Numbered from the stretch's first letter, positions 47,301-57,425 are shown. The stretch: 64,000 bases of DNA from Devosia sp. 2618 (GCF_040546815.1 NZ_JBEPOO010000001.1:2418001-2482000), one strand, 5' to 3'. Notes: generated by a model from the sequence alone, not told the origin. Numbers and translations: made by a program.

Positions 47301-49556
47301 ATGACCAGATCCGCCAATCTCGGCTTTCCGCGCATCGGCGCACATCGCGAACTCAAAAAGGCCCTCGAATCCTACTGGAAGGGCGAAACCGACGCCGTGG
47401 CGCTTGAGGCCACCGCCGCCCAGTTGCGCGCCCGCCACTGGCAGCTGCAGCATCAGGCCGGGATCGACATCATCCCTTCCAATGATTTCTCGTTCTACGA
47501 CCACATGCTCGACATGACCGCAGCGCTCGGCGCCATCCCGCCGCGCTTTGCCGGTATAGACAATCCACTGGCGCTCTATTTCGCCATGGCGCGCGGTACC
47601 AAGGATGCGCCGGCGATGGAAATGACCAAGTGGTTCGACACCAACTACCACTACATCGTGCCCGAATTTCACGCCGGTCAGCGCTTTGTGCTGTCGACCC
47701 GCAAGGCGCTGGATCAGTACAGCGAAGCCAAGGCGCTCGGCATCGAGACCCGCCCGGTCATCGTCGGCCCCGTCACGTGGCTGAGCCTGGGCAAAACCAA
47801 GGATGAAGGGCTCGATCCGCTGTCCCTGCTCGACGCAGTCCTGCCCGCCTATGTCGACCTGCTCGCCGCACTCAAGGCCGAGGGCACCCAATGGGTGCAG
47901 ATCGACGAGCCAATCCTAGTGCTCGATCTCAGCCCTGCCCAGCGCGACGCCCTGAGCCGTGCCTACGCGGCGCTCGCGCCCGTCGCGCCCAAGATTATGC
48001 TCGCGACTTACTTCGGCGCCCTGCTCGACAATACCGAGCTGGCCGCCACCCTGCCTGTCGCCGGCCTGCATATCGACCTCGTCCGCGCCCCCGAACAATT
48101 GCCTGTGGTGCTCAAGGCTCTACCTGCCGACAAGGTCCTGTCGGTTGGCGTGATCGATGGCCGCAATATCTGGCGCGCCGATCTCGATGCTGCCTTTGCC
48201 TTGGTATCGAAAGCCTGGGATGCGGTGGGGCCGGATCGGCTGGAAATTGCGCCATCCTGTTCGCTGCTGCACACCCCGGTCGATCTCGACGGCGAGACCG
48301 AACTGGATGCTGAGCTGCTGTCCTGGCTTGCCTTTGCCAAGCAGAAGCTGGCCGAAGTCTCAGCCCTCAGTCTTGCCATGCAAAAGGGCAAGGGCGCGGC
48401 CAAGGCGGCGTTCGATGCAAGCGCCGCCGCCATTGCCGCCCACCGCAATTCGCCCCGCATTCATCAGCCAGCGGTCAAGGCTCGCGCCGCCGAGGCCATC
48501 GATCTGGCGCGACAGTCTCCGTTCCCCAGCCGGCGCCAACAGCAGCGCTCGCGCTACAACCTGCCCGCCTTCCCGACCACGACCATCGGCTCCTTCCCCC
48601 AGACCGCCGAGGTGCGCGAACAGCGTTCGGCCTTCAAGAAGGGCCGGATCGACGAAGCGACCTATAACGCCTTCCTCGAAGCTGAGACCGAACGCGCCGT
48701 GCGCATTCAGGAACGGCTCGATATCGACGTGCTGGTGCATGGCGAGTTCGAGCGCAATGACATGGTGGAGTATTTCGGCGAACAGCTCGATGGCTTTGCC
48801 TTTACCAAAAATGGCTGGGTGCAGTCCTATGGCTCGCGCTGCGTCAAGCCACCGGTCATCTATGGTGATGTGAGCCGTCCTGCCCCGATGACCGTGCGCT
48901 GGTCGGCCTATGCCGCCTCGCTCACCGACCGACCAATGAAGGGCATGCTGACCGGTCCGGTGACCATTCTGCAATGGAGCTTTGTACGCGTCGACCAGTC
49001 GCGCTCGGAAACCTGCCGCCAGATCGCCTTGGCCATACGCGACGAGGTGATCGATCTCGAAGCGGCCGGCATCGGCATGATCCAGATCGATGAGCCCGCT
49101 CTGCGCGAAGGCCTGCCGCTGCGCAACGCCGATTGGGTCATCTATCTGCGCTGGGCCGTCGACTGCTTCCGGGCGTCGGCCTCAGGGGTCGGCGATGCGA
49201 CGCAGATCCACACTCATATGTGCTATGCCGAGTTCAACGACATCATGCCCGCCATCGCCGAAATGGATGCGGACGTGATCTCCATCGAGACCTCGCGGTC
49301 CGACATGGAACTGCTGCATGCCTTCCGCGACTTCAAATATCCCAACGAGATCGGCCCCGGCGTCTGGGACATCCACTCGCCCCGCGTCCCCAGCCAAGGC
49401 GACATGGAGGCCCTGATGCGCAAAGCCGCCGAAGGCATCCCTGCCGATCAGCTTTGGGTCAATCCGGATTGTGGTCTAAAAACCCGCGGCTGGCCGGAAG
49501 TCGAAGCGTCGCTGACCAATCTGGTGGCCACTGCGAAGGCCTTGCGCGCATCGTAG
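47301..49556 (+). CDS. metE: Cobalamin-independent methionine synthase
   Basis: Transfers methyl from 5-methyltetrahydropteroyl-tri-glutamate to homocysteine. The 751-residue protein has the two-barrel layout: N-terminal [19 protein letters not shown]-terminal [16 protein letters not shown], then [16 protein letters not shown], the zinc ligands [10 protein letters not shown] (His, Cys), SIETSRSD and [13 protein letters not shown] (Cys). ATG 47301 gives the normal family start. Regulated by the riboswitch and promoter upstream. Confidence 0.95.
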   Translation: MTRSANLGFPRIGAHRELKKALESYWKGETDAVALEATAAQLRARHWQLQHQAGIDIIPSNDFSFYDHMLDMTAALGAIPPRFAGIDNPLALYFAMARGTKDAPAMEMTKWFDTNYHYIVPEFHAGQRFVLSTRKALDQYSEAKALGIETRPVIVGPVTWLSLGKTKDEGLDPLSLLDAVLPAYVDLLAALKAEGTQWVQIDEPILVLDLSPAQRDALSRAYAALAPVAPKIMLATYFGALLDNTELAATLPVAGLHIDLVRAPEQLPVVLKALPADKVLSVGVIDGRNIWRADLDAAFALVSKAWDAVGPDRLEIAPSCSLLHTPVDLDGETELDAELLSWLAFAKQKLAEVSALSLAMQKGKGAAKAAFDASAAAIAAHRNSPRIHQPAVKARAAEAIDLARQSPFPSRRQQQRSRYNLPAFPTTTIGSFPQTAEVREQRSAFKKGRIDEATYNAFLEAETERAVRIQERLDIDVLVHGEFERNDMVEYFGEQLDGFAFTKNGWVQSYGSRCVKPPVIYGDVSRPAPMTVRWSAYAASLTDRPMKGMLTGPVTILQWSFVRVDQSRSETCRQIALAIRDEVIDLEAAGIGMIQIDEPALREGLPLRNADWVIYLRWAVDCFRASASGVGDATQIHTHMCYAEFNDIMPAIAEMDADVISIETSRSDMELLHAFRDFKYPNEIGPGVWDIHSPRVPSQGDMEALMRKAAEGIPADQLWVNPDCGLKTRGWPEVEASLTNLVATAKALRAS

Positions 49557-49563
49557 GCCAAAT

Positions 49564-49587
49564 GCCCCCGGACTTCGGTTCGGGGGC
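49564..49587. terminator. Hairpin between metE and convergent methyltransferase
   Basis: GCCCCCG and CGGGGGC enclose a 10-base loop, 7 bp past the metE stop codon. It probably ends metE transcription; the T-run is weak. Confidence 0.5.
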
Positions 49588-49600
49588 GTTCCCTACCACT

Positions 49601-50278
49601 TTAAGCCTTGCGCGCCAGCCAGATATGGTGCCGCTCGCCACCGCTTTTGCCACGCGCCCGCACCGGCACTTCTTCCACCGCAAAACCCGCCGTCACCAAC
49701 CGCTTGGTGAACGGCGCGCTGGTATGGGACGACCATACCGCCAGCACACCGCCATCGCGCAGTGCCCGCAGCGTGCGGCGCAGGCCGGACACCGTATAGA
49801 GCTTGTCGTTGGAATCGCGTGTCAGCCCCTCAGGGCCGTTATCAACATCGAGCAGGATGGCGTCGAACAGCTTTTCGCCATTCAGCACGGCGCCCACATC
49901 GGCCTCGCGAATCGTCACCCGTGGGTCGGAGAGGCTTTCGCCGAACACTTCGGCCATCGGGCCACGCGCCCAGGCCACGACCGCCGGTACCAGTTCGGCC
50001 ACGGTAATCTTCGCATCGGCCGGCAACAGGGCCTGTGCCGCGCGCAGGGTAAAGCCCATGCCGAGCCCGCCGATCAGCATATGCGGCTTGGGCTGCTTGC
50101 TGATCCGCTCCCAGGAGAGGCTGGCCAGCGCTTCCTCGGAGCCGCTCATGCGGCTGTTCATCAGCGAGGTTGCCCCCGCCATGATGGAAAACTCGGTGCC
50201 GCGCCGCATCAGGCGCAGGTCGGCTTCGCCACCGGGCACGCTGACGGTATCGAGGAGTGTCCAGGGTTTGACCGGCAT
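49601..50278 (-). CDS. Spermidine synthase-like methyltransferase-fold protein
   Basis: A 225-residue Rossmann-fold protein related to polyamine aminopropyltransferases. HMLIGGLGMGFTLRAAQAL is motif I, ITVAELVPAVVAWAR holds the acidic ribose-binding residue, and FDAILLDVDNGPEGL is the D-rich post-motif region. The N-terminal beta domain is short, so polyamine synthesis is not assured. ATG 50278 excludes 56 upstream codons that overlap the bioY terminator. Confidence 0.75.
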   Translation of the reverse strand: MPVKPWTLLDTVSVPGGEADLRLMRRGTEFSIMAGATSLMNSRMSGSEEALASLSWERISKQPKPHMLIGGLGMGFTLRAAQALLPADAKITVAELVPAVVAWARGPMAEVFGESLSDPRVTIREADVGAVLNGEKLFDAILLDVDNGPEGLTRDSNDKLYTVSGLRRTLRALRDGGVLAVWSSHTSAPFTKRLVTAGFAVEEVPVRARGKSGGERHHIWLARKA

Positions 50279-50289
50279 GAATGTCTCGC

Positions 50290-50323
50290 AAAAAACAGAA
50301 AGCCGGCCTGTTGGGCCGGCTTT
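50290..50323 (-). terminator. Rho-independent terminator of bioY
   Basis: AAAGCCGGCC-CAACA-GGCCGGCTTT followed on the minus strand by CTGTTTTTTG, 21 bp past the bioY stop. A textbook intrinsic terminator. Confidence 0.85.
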
Positions 50324-50343
50324 CATCAAGAGGTTAGAAGCGT

Positions 50344-50955
50344 TCAGCGCTTGCCGAACAGGCTCCAGGCGCCCGAAACGGTCAGCGCAGCCAGAGCCAT
50401 CTTGAGGATGTCCCAAACGATGAATGGCTGTACGGCACCGGCCCATGCGGACGCGACGACGTTGTTCTGGTCGATCCAGCCAGCATTTCCCGACAGGGCC
50501 AGCAGCCAGACAAAGCCCAGTGCCAGCAGCACAGCTTCGCCGAATACCATGGCAGCAAACAGGGTCAGTGGCTTGGCCGAAGCGCCCTTGTCGGCAGCGT
50601 AGCCAACGATGGCAGCCAGCACGAGGAAGCCGAGCAGGAAGCCGCCGGTCGGGCCGACGAGGTAAGCAAGACCGCCGCCAGTGGCGAACACTGGCAGGCC
50701 GAGCGCGCCTTCAAGCAGGTAAAGAGCGACAGTGGCAACACCGATGCGGAGACCGAAAGCGGCCGTAAGCGCAACAATGGCGAAGCTCTGCAGAGTAACT
50801 GGAACGGGCCAGACCGGCACGTTGATCTTGGCGCAGAGAGTGATGAGCAGCGTGCCGAGTACGACAGTTGCGAGATTGGATGCCAGCTTGGCTGCCTCGC
50901 CCTTGGGCTGGAAAACGCCGAGCAGCGTATTGGGCGTGGTCAAAGTCACTGCCAT
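50344..50955 (-). CDS. bioY: Biotin transporter substrate-binding membrane protein
   Basis: The S-component of a biotin importer, 203 residues with about six hydrophobic helices. Family blocks: INVPVWPVPVTLQSFAIVAL, YLLEGALGLPVFATGGGLAYLVGPTGGFLLGF and a C-terminal VQPFIVWDILKMALAA. No bioM/bioN is adjacent, so it acts alone or shares an ECF module. The 96 bp before it (to 51051) hold no clear BioR box. Confidence 0.92.
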   Translation of the reverse strand: MAVTLTTPNTLLGVFQPKGEAAKLASNLATVVLGTLLITLCAKINVPVWPVPVTLQSFAIVALTAAFGLRIGVATVALYLLEGALGLPVFATGGGLAYLVGPTGGFLLGFLVLAAIVGYAADKGASAKPLTLFAAMVFGEAVLLALGFVWLLALSGNAGWIDQNNVVASAWAGAVQPFIVWDILKMALAALTVSGAWSLFGKR

Positions 50956-51051
50956 TTCATACCTTCCATGCTTTCTGAACCGGCGTCCCCTCTCGGGCCG
51001 CGCATGTCGTTCAAATCATGACTTGTTTAGTCTCTCGGTAAAGTGAGTGCA

Positions 51052-51963
51052 ATGGCGTCGGCACCTACAGCTCTGGCCTTTGATAGAAGTTTTGTTCCTC
51101 AAACGGGGCAAGCGGTGCCTGTGGCCGATGGCATAACGCGCATCACCGCCCCCAATGCCAGCGCCTATACCTATACCGGCACCAACAGCTTTTTGCTGGG
51201 ACATGAGCGCCTTGCGCTCGTCGATCCCGGCCCTGAAGACGCAGACCACAGCGCCGCTCTCATCCGCGCCATTGCGGGGCGACCGGTCGATTCCATCATC
51301 TTGTCGCATACCCATCGCGACCATAGCGCCGCCGCTGCCGAGATGGCCCGCACGCTGAACGCCCCCCTCTGGTTTGGCGGTCCGCACCGCCTGTCGCGGC
51401 CACTGCGGCGATTCGAACGCAACCCGATCCGCTCATCATGCGACTGGGATCTGGTGCCGGACCGGGTGCTGGTGGATGGTGAAACCATCACGGCCGGCGA
51501 TATCGACATTATCGTTCGCACCACGCCGGGCCATTGCGCCAATCATCTGGCCTTCGGCATCGGCGACGATCTGCTGAGCGGCGATCACGTCATGGGCTGG
51601 AATTCAACGCTGGTATCGGTGCCCGATGGCTCGATGGCCGACTATTTCGCCTCGCTCGACAAGGTCATCGCCCTGCCCTATCGCCGCTATATCCCTGCGC
51701 ATGGCGGGCCGATTGTCGATGGTCCAACCTATGCCACCGCCCTGCGCGAGCACCGCCAGTTGCGCAACAGCCAGGTGCTGGCCGCCATCGGCAATGGCGC
51801 CCACACCGTTCCAGCCATTGTGCGCGCGATCTATCCCAAGCAGTCGCTCGCCGTCCGCATGGCGGCGCGGATGACCATCACGGCACATGTGGAATACCTG
51901 GAAAGCCTTGGTTCCCTAACAGTCGCCCGTGGCCTGCCGGGCACGCGCATCACCCTTAGTTAG
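51052..51963 (+). CDS. MBL-fold metallo-hydrolase
   Basis: A metallo-beta-lactamase-fold hydrolase of 303 residues. The metal-binding SHTHRDHSAAA is followed by GHCANHLAFG (third His), SGDHVMGW (Asp) and PAHGGPIV (last His), so the dinuclear site is complete. NSFLLGHERLALVDPGP is the usual first strand pair. It resembles the LACTB2/beta-lactamase-like RNase group. ATG 51052 is used; GTG 51043 is in frame. Substrate unknown. Confidence 0.85.
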   Translation: MASAPTALAFDRSFVPQTGQAVPVADGITRITAPNASAYTYTGTNSFLLGHERLALVDPGPEDADHSAALIRAIAGRPVDSIILSHTHRDHSAAAAEMARTLNAPLWFGGPHRLSRPLRRFERNPIRSSCDWDLVPDRVLVDGETITAGDIDIIVRTTPGHCANHLAFGIGDDLLSGDHVMGWNSTLVSVPDGSMADYFASLDKVIALPYRRYIPAHGGPIVDGPTYATALREHRQLRNSQVLAAIGNGAHTVPAIVRAIYPKQSLAVRMAARMTITAHVEYLESLGSLTVARGLPGTRITLS

Positions 51964-52771
51964 CGGGCGGGGCGGGCTCGTCATCATCGTCGTCTATGGG
52001 CTGATTGGCGTTGGGATTATCGCGCAGCAGCGTGGTCACGGCATCATCGAGCTGCGCCAGAAAATCGGTGATGCGCGTCCCGTTCGAGCCGAAATCATGC
52101 AGCGCATTGAGCGAAGCCGAGCGCATATCGACCACCGCCGTCGTCGCCGTACCTGTCACCCGCACGACCACCTCTTCGCGCCAGCCCGGCAGCGTCACGA
52201 TCTGGGCGTTGAGCTGACCGACATCCAAACCCTCGACCGGCTCGCGCAGCATCTTGATGTCCCAGCCATTGCTTGCCACCAGCGAACGTACAATGCCAAA
52301 GGTCGGCACCAGCCCCAGCGGATAGGTGCGGGTTTCGACATTGGGAAAAATCACGGCGCGCTGGGCCGAGGTCAGCATTTTGGGTGTCGGCATGGATGCC
52401 GTGCCCGGCTCGAACACCAGTGGCATCGGCCCCCGATCGGCCGTCGCGATATCGGTGACGGCAGGATAGCGCAGCGCCAGATTGCCGTACCAGGCGAAGG
52501 GCATCAGGCACAGGCCGCCCAGCACGATCCCCATCAGCGCCCGGCTCCACCCCTGATCGCCGGAAAACCACAGGCGTCCCAGCGCCACGATCCCGGCAAG
52601 AACGGCCAGCGCCGCGACAAGCCCGGCCGACAGTACCGCCACCAGAAACAGGTCGCTGGTGATCAGGCGCAGATGATGCAGCAGCACCGAAATGACGAGC
52701 AGCGGCACAGCCACGCCGCCAAACCGGCGCGCCCAGATGGCCCATCTCGATGTTCTGATGACTATGCGCAA
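51956..52771 (-). CDS. DUF1499-domain membrane protein
   Basis: A 271-residue protein with three hydrophobic helices in the first 110 residues and a DUF1499 domain after it (YPAVTDIATADRGPMP, VVRVTGTATTAVVDMRSASL, GSNGTRITDFLAQLDDAV). It ends in an acidic tail (DDDDDEPAPP). It overlaps the convergent MBL gene by 8 bp. The role of DUF1499 is unknown. Confidence 0.8.
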   Translation of the reverse strand: MRIVIRTSRWAIWARRFGGVAVPLLVISVLLHHLRLITSDLFLVAVLSAGLVAALAVLAGIVALGRLWFSGDQGWSRALMGIVLGGLCLMPFAWYGNLALRYPAVTDIATADRGPMPLVFEPGTASMPTPKMLTSAQRAVIFPNVETRTYPLGLVPTFGIVRSLVASNGWDIKMLREPVEGLDVGQLNAQIVTLPGWREEVVVRVTGTATTAVVDMRSASLNALHDFGSNGTRITDFLAQLDDAVTTLLRDNPNANQPIDDDDDEPAPPAN

Positions 52772-53196
52772 ATGCCGAACCGCCGCGAATTCAGTTGGAG
52801 CGCGAGTTTAGCCGCAAGGTATTGCGCGAAATTGAAGATTTGGGCGGGGTGGGGAAAATGGGGGCACGCCCTCGTGGTTCGAGGCTTTGCAAAGAGCAAA
52901 GCACCTCACCATGAGGACTACTTTAGCTGAGGTGTATCAACAGCCCTCATGGTGAGGTGGGAGCGCAGCGACCCTCTGCCCAATCCATCAGTCGACCACC
53001 CTCCCCCTTGCGGGGAGGGAAGCGAGATAGGACTTAGCCCTTCGCTAAGTCCGTAATCGAGCAGGAAGGGGGTAATCTCTCCGAGAGCGAGGAGTCCGCG
53101 ACTCACCCTCACCCTTGATCCCTCCCCGCAAGGGGGAGGGTGTCGACTGGGAATTCCGGGCCCACGACCTAGTGGTTGTGACTAGAGGCGTGCCCC
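52772..53196. repeat. Intergenic block with two palindromic repeat types
   Basis: From 52864 to about 52974 lies copy 2 of the CCCTCGTGGTTCGAGG / CCTCACCATGAGG repeat, with CCCTCATGGTGAGGTGGG in its second arm. From 52991 to 53146 an inverted pair follows: GTCGACCACCCTCCCCCTTG with CGGGGAGGGA, mirrored by TCCCTCCCCGCAAGGGGGAG with GGTGTCGAC, enclosing about 100 bp. No gene is seen. Confidence 0.7.
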
Positions 53197-53856
53197 CTAC
53201 GGATACAACCGATCACTCACCCAGCCATCGCCATCGCGCTCAAACCGAACGCGATCATGCAGCCGGAACTCGCCGTCTTTCCAGAACTCGATGCTCGTCG
53301 GCACCAGCCGATACCCGGACCAGTGCGCCGGACGCACCACCGGTCCCTCACCGACTTCCGCCGTCAATGCCGCTACCCGGTTGAGCAGCGTCTGCTTGGA
53401 ATCAAGCGGGCGCGACTGGTCCGAGGCCGAGGATGCAATCTGGCTGCCCACGGGTCGGCTACCGAAATAGGCATCTGCCTCTTCGGCCGTCACCACCTCG
53501 ACCGGACCACGCATCCGAATTTGGCGGCGCAGCGACTTCCAGTGCATCACCATCGCGGCCTGCGGATTGACTGCCAGCTGGTTGCCCTTGGCGCTTTCGA
53601 AATTGGTGAAAAAGCAGAAGCCGCGGGCATCGCGCCGGTTCAGCAGCACCATGCGCACGTCAGGCAGGCCAGCCGCATCAGCCGTGGCCAGCGCCATGGC
53701 GTGCGGATCGTTGGGCTCGGCTTCCTTGGCGTGGGCGAACCATTCTTCGAATACGGCAAAGGGGTCGAGATCGGCGCGGTCGCCATCATCGAATAGCCGC
53801 TCGGTCAGGGTTTGGAGCAATTCGTTTTCATCCCATCGTTGCGCGAAACTGGACAT
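53197..53856 (-). CDS. pdxH: Pyridoxamine 5'-phosphate oxidase
   Basis: An FMN enzyme that makes pyridoxal 5'-phosphate. At 219 residues it has the standard family blocks PHAMALATADAAGLPDVRMVLL, FFTNFESAKGNQLAVNPQAAMVMHW, RQIRMRGPVEVV, FGSRPVGSQIASSASDQSRPL and FRLHDRVRFERDGDGWVSDRLYP at the C-terminus. ATG 53856 (MSSFAQRWDENEL) is used; the frame upstream is not family-like. It diverges from the dnaJ-like gene. Confidence 0.94.
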   Translation of the reverse strand: MSSFAQRWDENELLQTLTERLFDDGDRADLDPFAVFEEWFAHAKEAEPNDPHAMALATADAAGLPDVRMVLLNRRDARGFCFFTNFESAKGNQLAVNPQAAMVMHWKSLRRQIRMRGPVEVVTAEEADAYFGSRPVGSQIASSASDQSRPLDSKQTLLNRVAALTAEVGEGPVVRPAHWSGYRLVPTSIEFWKDGEFRLHDRVRFERDGDGWVSDRLYP

Positions 53857-53927
53857 TGGCAGGGTCGGTCGCCATATAGGACTCGAACCTTGGGCGAAGC
53901 AACGCCCCACACCTTTGAACGGACAAC

Positions 53928-54896
53928 ATGCGCGATCCCTATACCGTGCTTGGGGTACCAAGATCGGCGAGCGAGAAGGACATCAAGTCCGCCTATCGCA
54001 AGCTGGCCAAGAAGTATCACCCCGATCAGAACCCGGAAGACCCCTCGGCACACTCAAAGTTTGCCGAGGCGACAAATGCCTATGACCTGCTGAACAATAC
54101 CGACAAGCGCGGCCAGTTCGACCGTGGCGAAATCGATGCGGACGGCAATCCCAAGTTTGGTGGGTTCAATCCCGGTGGATTCGGCGGCGGTCAGCGCGGC
54201 GCGCGGCCTGGTGCCGGAGCTGGTGGCGCAGGCGGCTTTTCGGCCGAGGACATCCTCAAAGAATTCATGAGCGGCTTTGGCGGTCAGCCACGCGGTGGCG
54301 CAGGCGCCGGTCGTGGCCCGGCAGGCGGCGCGCAGTGGGACCCGTTTGCGGGTGGCGCAGCGGGCGGCGCAGGCGCTGGTCGCAGCATGAAGGGCGAGGA
54401 CGTCGTCGTCACCGCCGCCGTGTCGCTCGAAGACGCTCACAAGGGCGGCTCTATCCCGGTGCGCATGCCGTCGGGCAAGGTGCTGTCGGTCAAGCTGCCT
54501 GAAAAGGTCGAAGAGGGTCAGCAGATCCGCCTCAAGGGTCAGGGTTCGCCCGGCTTCGGCGAGCCCGGCGATGCGCTGGTCACCGTTCGATTCGAAAAAT
54601 CCAAGCAGTTCCGTCGCGACGGCGCCGATATCCGCACCGATGTGGCCATCACGCTTTATGAAGCGGTGCTGGGCGCCAAAGTGCGCGTGCCGACGCTCGA
54701 TGGTTCGGTTGAACTCAACCTGCCGCCCGGCATCGACACCGGCAAGGCCCTCCGCCTCAAGGGCAAGGGGCTCTACAGCGACGGCGATCTGTACGTGAAC
54801 ATCAAGGTTGTCCTGCCACCCGGCGGCGACCCAGACCTCGAAGCCCTGGCCCGCTTCATGCGCGACCAGAAGCCGTACAAGGTTCGGGATAACTAA
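53928..54896 (+). CDS. DnaJ/CbpA-like co-chaperone (no zinc finger)
   Basis: The J-domain (residues 1-65: MRDPYTVLGVPRSASEKDIK, then KKYHPDQNPED with the HPD motif) stimulates DnaK. A Gly/Phe-rich linker (about 75-150, GGFGGGQRGARPGAG) leads to two C-terminal substrate domains (VVVTAAVSLEDAHKGGSIPV, VAITLYEAVLGAKVRVPTLDG). No CxxCxGxG repeats, so this is a type II (CbpA-type) protein of 322 residues. Confidence 0.9.
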   Translation: MRDPYTVLGVPRSASEKDIKSAYRKLAKKYHPDQNPEDPSAHSKFAEATNAYDLLNNTDKRGQFDRGEIDADGNPKFGGFNPGGFGGGQRGARPGAGAGGAGGFSAEDILKEFMSGFGGQPRGGAGAGRGPAGGAQWDPFAGGAAGGAGAGRSMKGEDVVVTAAVSLEDAHKGGSIPVRMPSGKVLSVKLPEKVEEGQQIRLKGQGSPGFGEPGDALVTVRFEKSKQFRRDGADIRTDVAITLYEAVLGAKVRVPTLDGSVELNLPPGIDTGKALRLKGKGLYSDGDLYVNIKVVLPPGGDPDLEALARFMRDQKPYKVRDN

Positions 54897-54912
54897 ACCC
54901 AGCATACATAAA

Positions 54913-54945
54913 GCGCTGCCCTCGGAGTTGATCCGAGGACAGCGC
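54913..54945 (+). terminator. Hairpin after co-chaperone gene
   Basis: GCGCTGCCCTCGGA and TCCGAGGACAGCGC pair (one mismatch) around GTTGA. The CCTCGGA-TCCGAGG core also occurs in the palindrome at 60134-60213. Confidence 0.55.
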
Positions 54946-54988
54946 AGAGTTTGTCTTCCACGTAGAGCAAATGTTGTCGCCCCAATAA

Positions 54989-55044
54989 CCCTCATAGTGA
55001 GGTGCTTTGCCCCTCGCAAAGCCTTGAAACCCGAGGGCGTGGCA
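54989..55044. repeat. Palindromic intergenic repeat, copy 3 (partial)
   Basis: CCCTCATAGTGAGGTGCTTTG, then CAAAGCCTTGAAACCCGAGG and GCGTGGCA. Only one half of the full repeat seems present. Confidence 0.55.
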
Positions 55045-55977
55045 CTACCCTCTTGGCGCTGCAGCCCGCTGCAGCCGATCATTGATTGCCTCGCCAAGCC
55101 CCGTCTCCGGGATCGGCGCCACGGCAATCGCCCCAACGCCCAAGCCATCAAGCTCATGCAGCATCGAAAACAAGTTCCGCGCCGCCTCGCGCAGGTCACC
55201 CGTCGCCGACAAATTCCGCAACGGCCCTGTAAACTCCGGCCCAGCGCCGAACCCAAGATACGCCTCGCCATCACGCGGTTCGGCATTCAGCCGCATCGAC
55301 GCGTTCGGCGCATAGTGGCTGAGCAGCATGCCGGGCGCTGAAATCGCCGCGCCCTCCTCGACGCTTTCAACCGTCACCCCAATCGCCCGCTCGATTTCCT
55401 CGCGCGCCACCGCCCCTGCCCGCAACTGCACCAGCCGGTCGCCATCGACCCGCACGATGGTCGATTCCACCCCCGCATGGCATGGCCCGCCATCGAGCAC
55501 CGGCACCGCTCCGCCAAAGCCGCGCCGCACCTGCTCCGCCGTCGTCGGCGATAGTTTCCCCGATGGATTGGCCGACGGCGCGGCCAGCGGCCGCCCGACC
55601 GCCGCGATCAGCTCCAGCGCCATCGAATGATCCGGAATACGGATCGCCACCGTATCGAGCCCCGCCGTCGCCACATCGGCCAGTCCATTGCCAGCGTTGG
55701 CCGGCAGCACCAGCGATAGCGAGCCAGGCCACAGCGCTGCCACCCGGCGCGCCAGCGGCGAAAATTCGACCAGCGTTTCGGCCATAGCCAGATCGGCGCA
55801 ATGGATGATCAGCGGGTTAAAGCGCGGACGGCCCTTGGTTTCGTAGATCGACAGCACCGCATCGACATTGGTCGCGTCGGCCCCAAGCCCATAGACGGTT
55901 TCGGTCGGGAAGGCGCACAGCTTGCCCGCCCGCAGCAATGCTGCGGCTTCCGCTACGGATTTCGGTTCATTGGACAT
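55045..55977 (-). CDS. L-threonylcarbamoyladenylate synthase, Sua5 type
   Basis: Makes threonylcarbamoyl-AMP for t6A37 in tRNA. The YrdC/Sua5 catalytic domain covers about residues 1-200: AGKLCAFPTETVYGLGADAT, KGRPRFNPLIIHC, PLAAPSANPSGKLSPTTAEQV and GGPCHAGVESTIVRVD. A linker and the Sua5 C-terminal domain follow, so at 310 residues it is the long Sua5 form rather than short TsaC. It converges on the co-chaperone gene. Confidence 0.9.
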   Translation of the reverse strand: MSNEPKSVAEAAALLRAGKLCAFPTETVYGLGADATNVDAVLSIYETKGRPRFNPLIIHCADLAMAETLVEFSPLARRVAALWPGSLSLVLPANAGNGLADVATAGLDTVAIRIPDHSMALELIAAVGRPLAAPSANPSGKLSPTTAEQVRRGFGGAVPVLDGGPCHAGVESTIVRVDGDRLVQLRAGAVAREEIERAIGVTVESVEEGAAISAPGMLLSHYAPNASMRLNAEPRDGEAYLGFGAGPEFTGPLRNLSATGDLREAARNLFSMLHELDGLGVGAIAVAPIPETGLGEAINDRLQRAAAPRG

Positions 55978-56081
55978 CTAGAGACCGCTTCTACACATGG
56001 CTGTTGTTTGACAACGCCACCGTGGCACGTCAAGACGAAGGCCCCATATAGACGCCACCTGTAGTCGGAGACATCCCCCGC

Positions 56082-57029
56082 GTGACAACGCTGCTCGTCA
56101 GCCAGCCGAATTTTGCCGACCATGTTACGCCGCAGGGTCACCCCGAGCGCGCCGACCGCATCCACGCGGTTGAGGAGGCTCTGTCTCGCTCGCGTTTTGA
56201 TGGCCTATTGCGCCGTGACGCGGTCAGTGGCGACCTGCATCTGGCAGAACTGGTGCATGACGGCAAATATCTGGCCCGGCTGCGCGAGGCGCGCCCGGCC
56301 GAAGGCATTGGCCAGCTTGATGGCGACACGTTCATTTCCGCCAATTCCATGGCCGCTGCCGCTACCGGGCTTGGCGGGGCGCTGTCGGCGCTCGATTCCG
56401 TGCTGCTGGGCGAAGTCGATAACGCCTTTTGCGCCATTCGTCCGCCGGGCCACCATGCCGAAATTCACCGGCCAATGGGCTTTTGCCTGATCAATACTGC
56501 CGCCATCGTCGCCCGCGAAGCGCAGCGTAAATACGGCGCCGAACGTATCGCCATCGTCGATTTCGACGTGCATCACGGCAATGGCACGCAGGACATTTTC
56601 AAAGCGGACCCGACGGTGTTTTATGCCTCTAGCCATCAGATGCCGCTGTTTCCGGGTACTGGCGCACCGACCGAAACCGGCGTCGGCAACATCACCAATG
56701 TCCCACTCGATGCCAATAGCGACGGCGAAGCCATGCGCGACGCCTATCTCACGCGCATCATTCCGGCCCTGATCAACTTCTCGCCCGACCTGCTGATCAT
56801 CTCGGCCGGCTTTGACGCCCATGAGCGCGACCCGCTGGCGCAACTGCGCTGGACCTCGTCGGACTATAGCTGGCTCACGGGAAAGTTGATGGATGCGGCC
56901 GACCGCACCTGTGGCAATCGCATTGTGTCGCTGCTCGAAGGTGGCTATGACCTCAAGGGCTTGGCCGGGGGCGTTTCGCACCACGTGGCCATGCTGATGG
57001 ACGGCGCCGTCGGGCGTCTGGAAGACTAG
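56082..57029 (+). CDS. Histone deacetylase-family protein (acetylpolyamine/acetoin hydrolase-like)
   Basis: A zinc hydrolase of the arginase/deacetylase fold, 315 residues. [20 protein letters not shown] starts the domain. The catalytic region has [20 protein letters not shown] (His-His), [16 protein letters not shown] (Asp, His zinc ligands) and [14 protein letters not shown] (Asp). GTG 56082 is the start. xseB follows 10 bp later. Bacterial members act on acetylated small molecules or proteins; the substrate here is unknown. Confidence 0.88.
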   Translation: MTTLLVSQPNFADHVTPQGHPERADRIHAVEEALSRSRFDGLLRRDAVSGDLHLAELVHDGKYLARLREARPAEGIGQLDGDTFISANSMAAAATGLGGALSALDSVLLGEVDNAFCAIRPPGHHAEIHRPMGFCLINTAAIVAREAQRKYGAERIAIVDFDVHHGNGTQDIFKADPTVFYASSHQMPLFPGTGAPTETGVGNITNVPLDANSDGEAMRDAYLTRIIPALINFSPDLLIISAGFDAHERDPLAQLRWTSSDYSWLTGKLMDAADRTCGNRIVSLLEGGYDLKGLAGGVSHHVAMLMDGAVGRLED

Positions 57030-57039
57030 GAATCTCGCT

Positions 57040-57282
57040 ATGGCCGACAATGACGACATCAAGACCCTGAGCTTTGAGGCGGCCCTCGCGCAGCTCGAAG
57101 AAATCGTCGGCAAGCTGGAATCGGGCCGGGCCCCACTGGCCGAGTCCATCGCCATTTATGAGCGCGGCGAAGCGCTGAAAGCCCATTGCGAGACGCTGCT
57201 GCGCACCGCCGAAGCCCGCATCGAAAAGATCACGCTCAGTCGCGACGGCAAGCCAACCGGCACCGAACCGCTCGACGCGTGA
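57040..57282 (+). CDS. xseB: Exodeoxyribonuclease VII small subunit
   Basis: An 80-residue helical protein with the XseB pattern [20 protein letters not shown] followed by [20 protein letters not shown]. It binds XseA to form the single-strand exonuclease; xseA is not in the window. It follows the deacetylase gene with a 10-bp gap, a linkage common in Hyphomicrobiales. Confidence 0.92.
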   Translation: MADNDDIKTLSFEAALAQLEEIVGKLESGRAPLAESIAIYERGEALKAHCETLLRTAEARIEKITLSRDGKPTGTEPLDA

Positions 57283-57290
57283 TTGTGCCC

Positions 57291-57414
57291 GCCCTCGTGG
57301 TTCGAGGGTCGCTTCGCTCCCACCTCACCATGAGGGCTAATTTCGCCTCCGTGGTTTAGTAGCCCTCATGGTGAGGTGCGAGTTCTTACGAGCCTCGAAC
57401 CACGAGGGCGTGCC
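57291..57414. repeat. Palindromic intergenic repeat, copy 4
   Basis: GCCCTCGTGGTTCGAGGGTC ... CACCTCACCATGAGGG at one side and CCCTCATGGTGAGGTGCGAG ... CTCGAACCACGAGGGCGTG at the other make a long imperfect palindrome of about 124 bp. It is one of the best-preserved copies. Confidence 0.8.
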
Positions 57415-57425
57415 ACAGAGGCAAA

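Noticed and set aside
49133..50602. 489-residue plus-strand ORF
   Set aside because: It runs through the end of metE and antisense to the methyltransferase and bioY; no motif.
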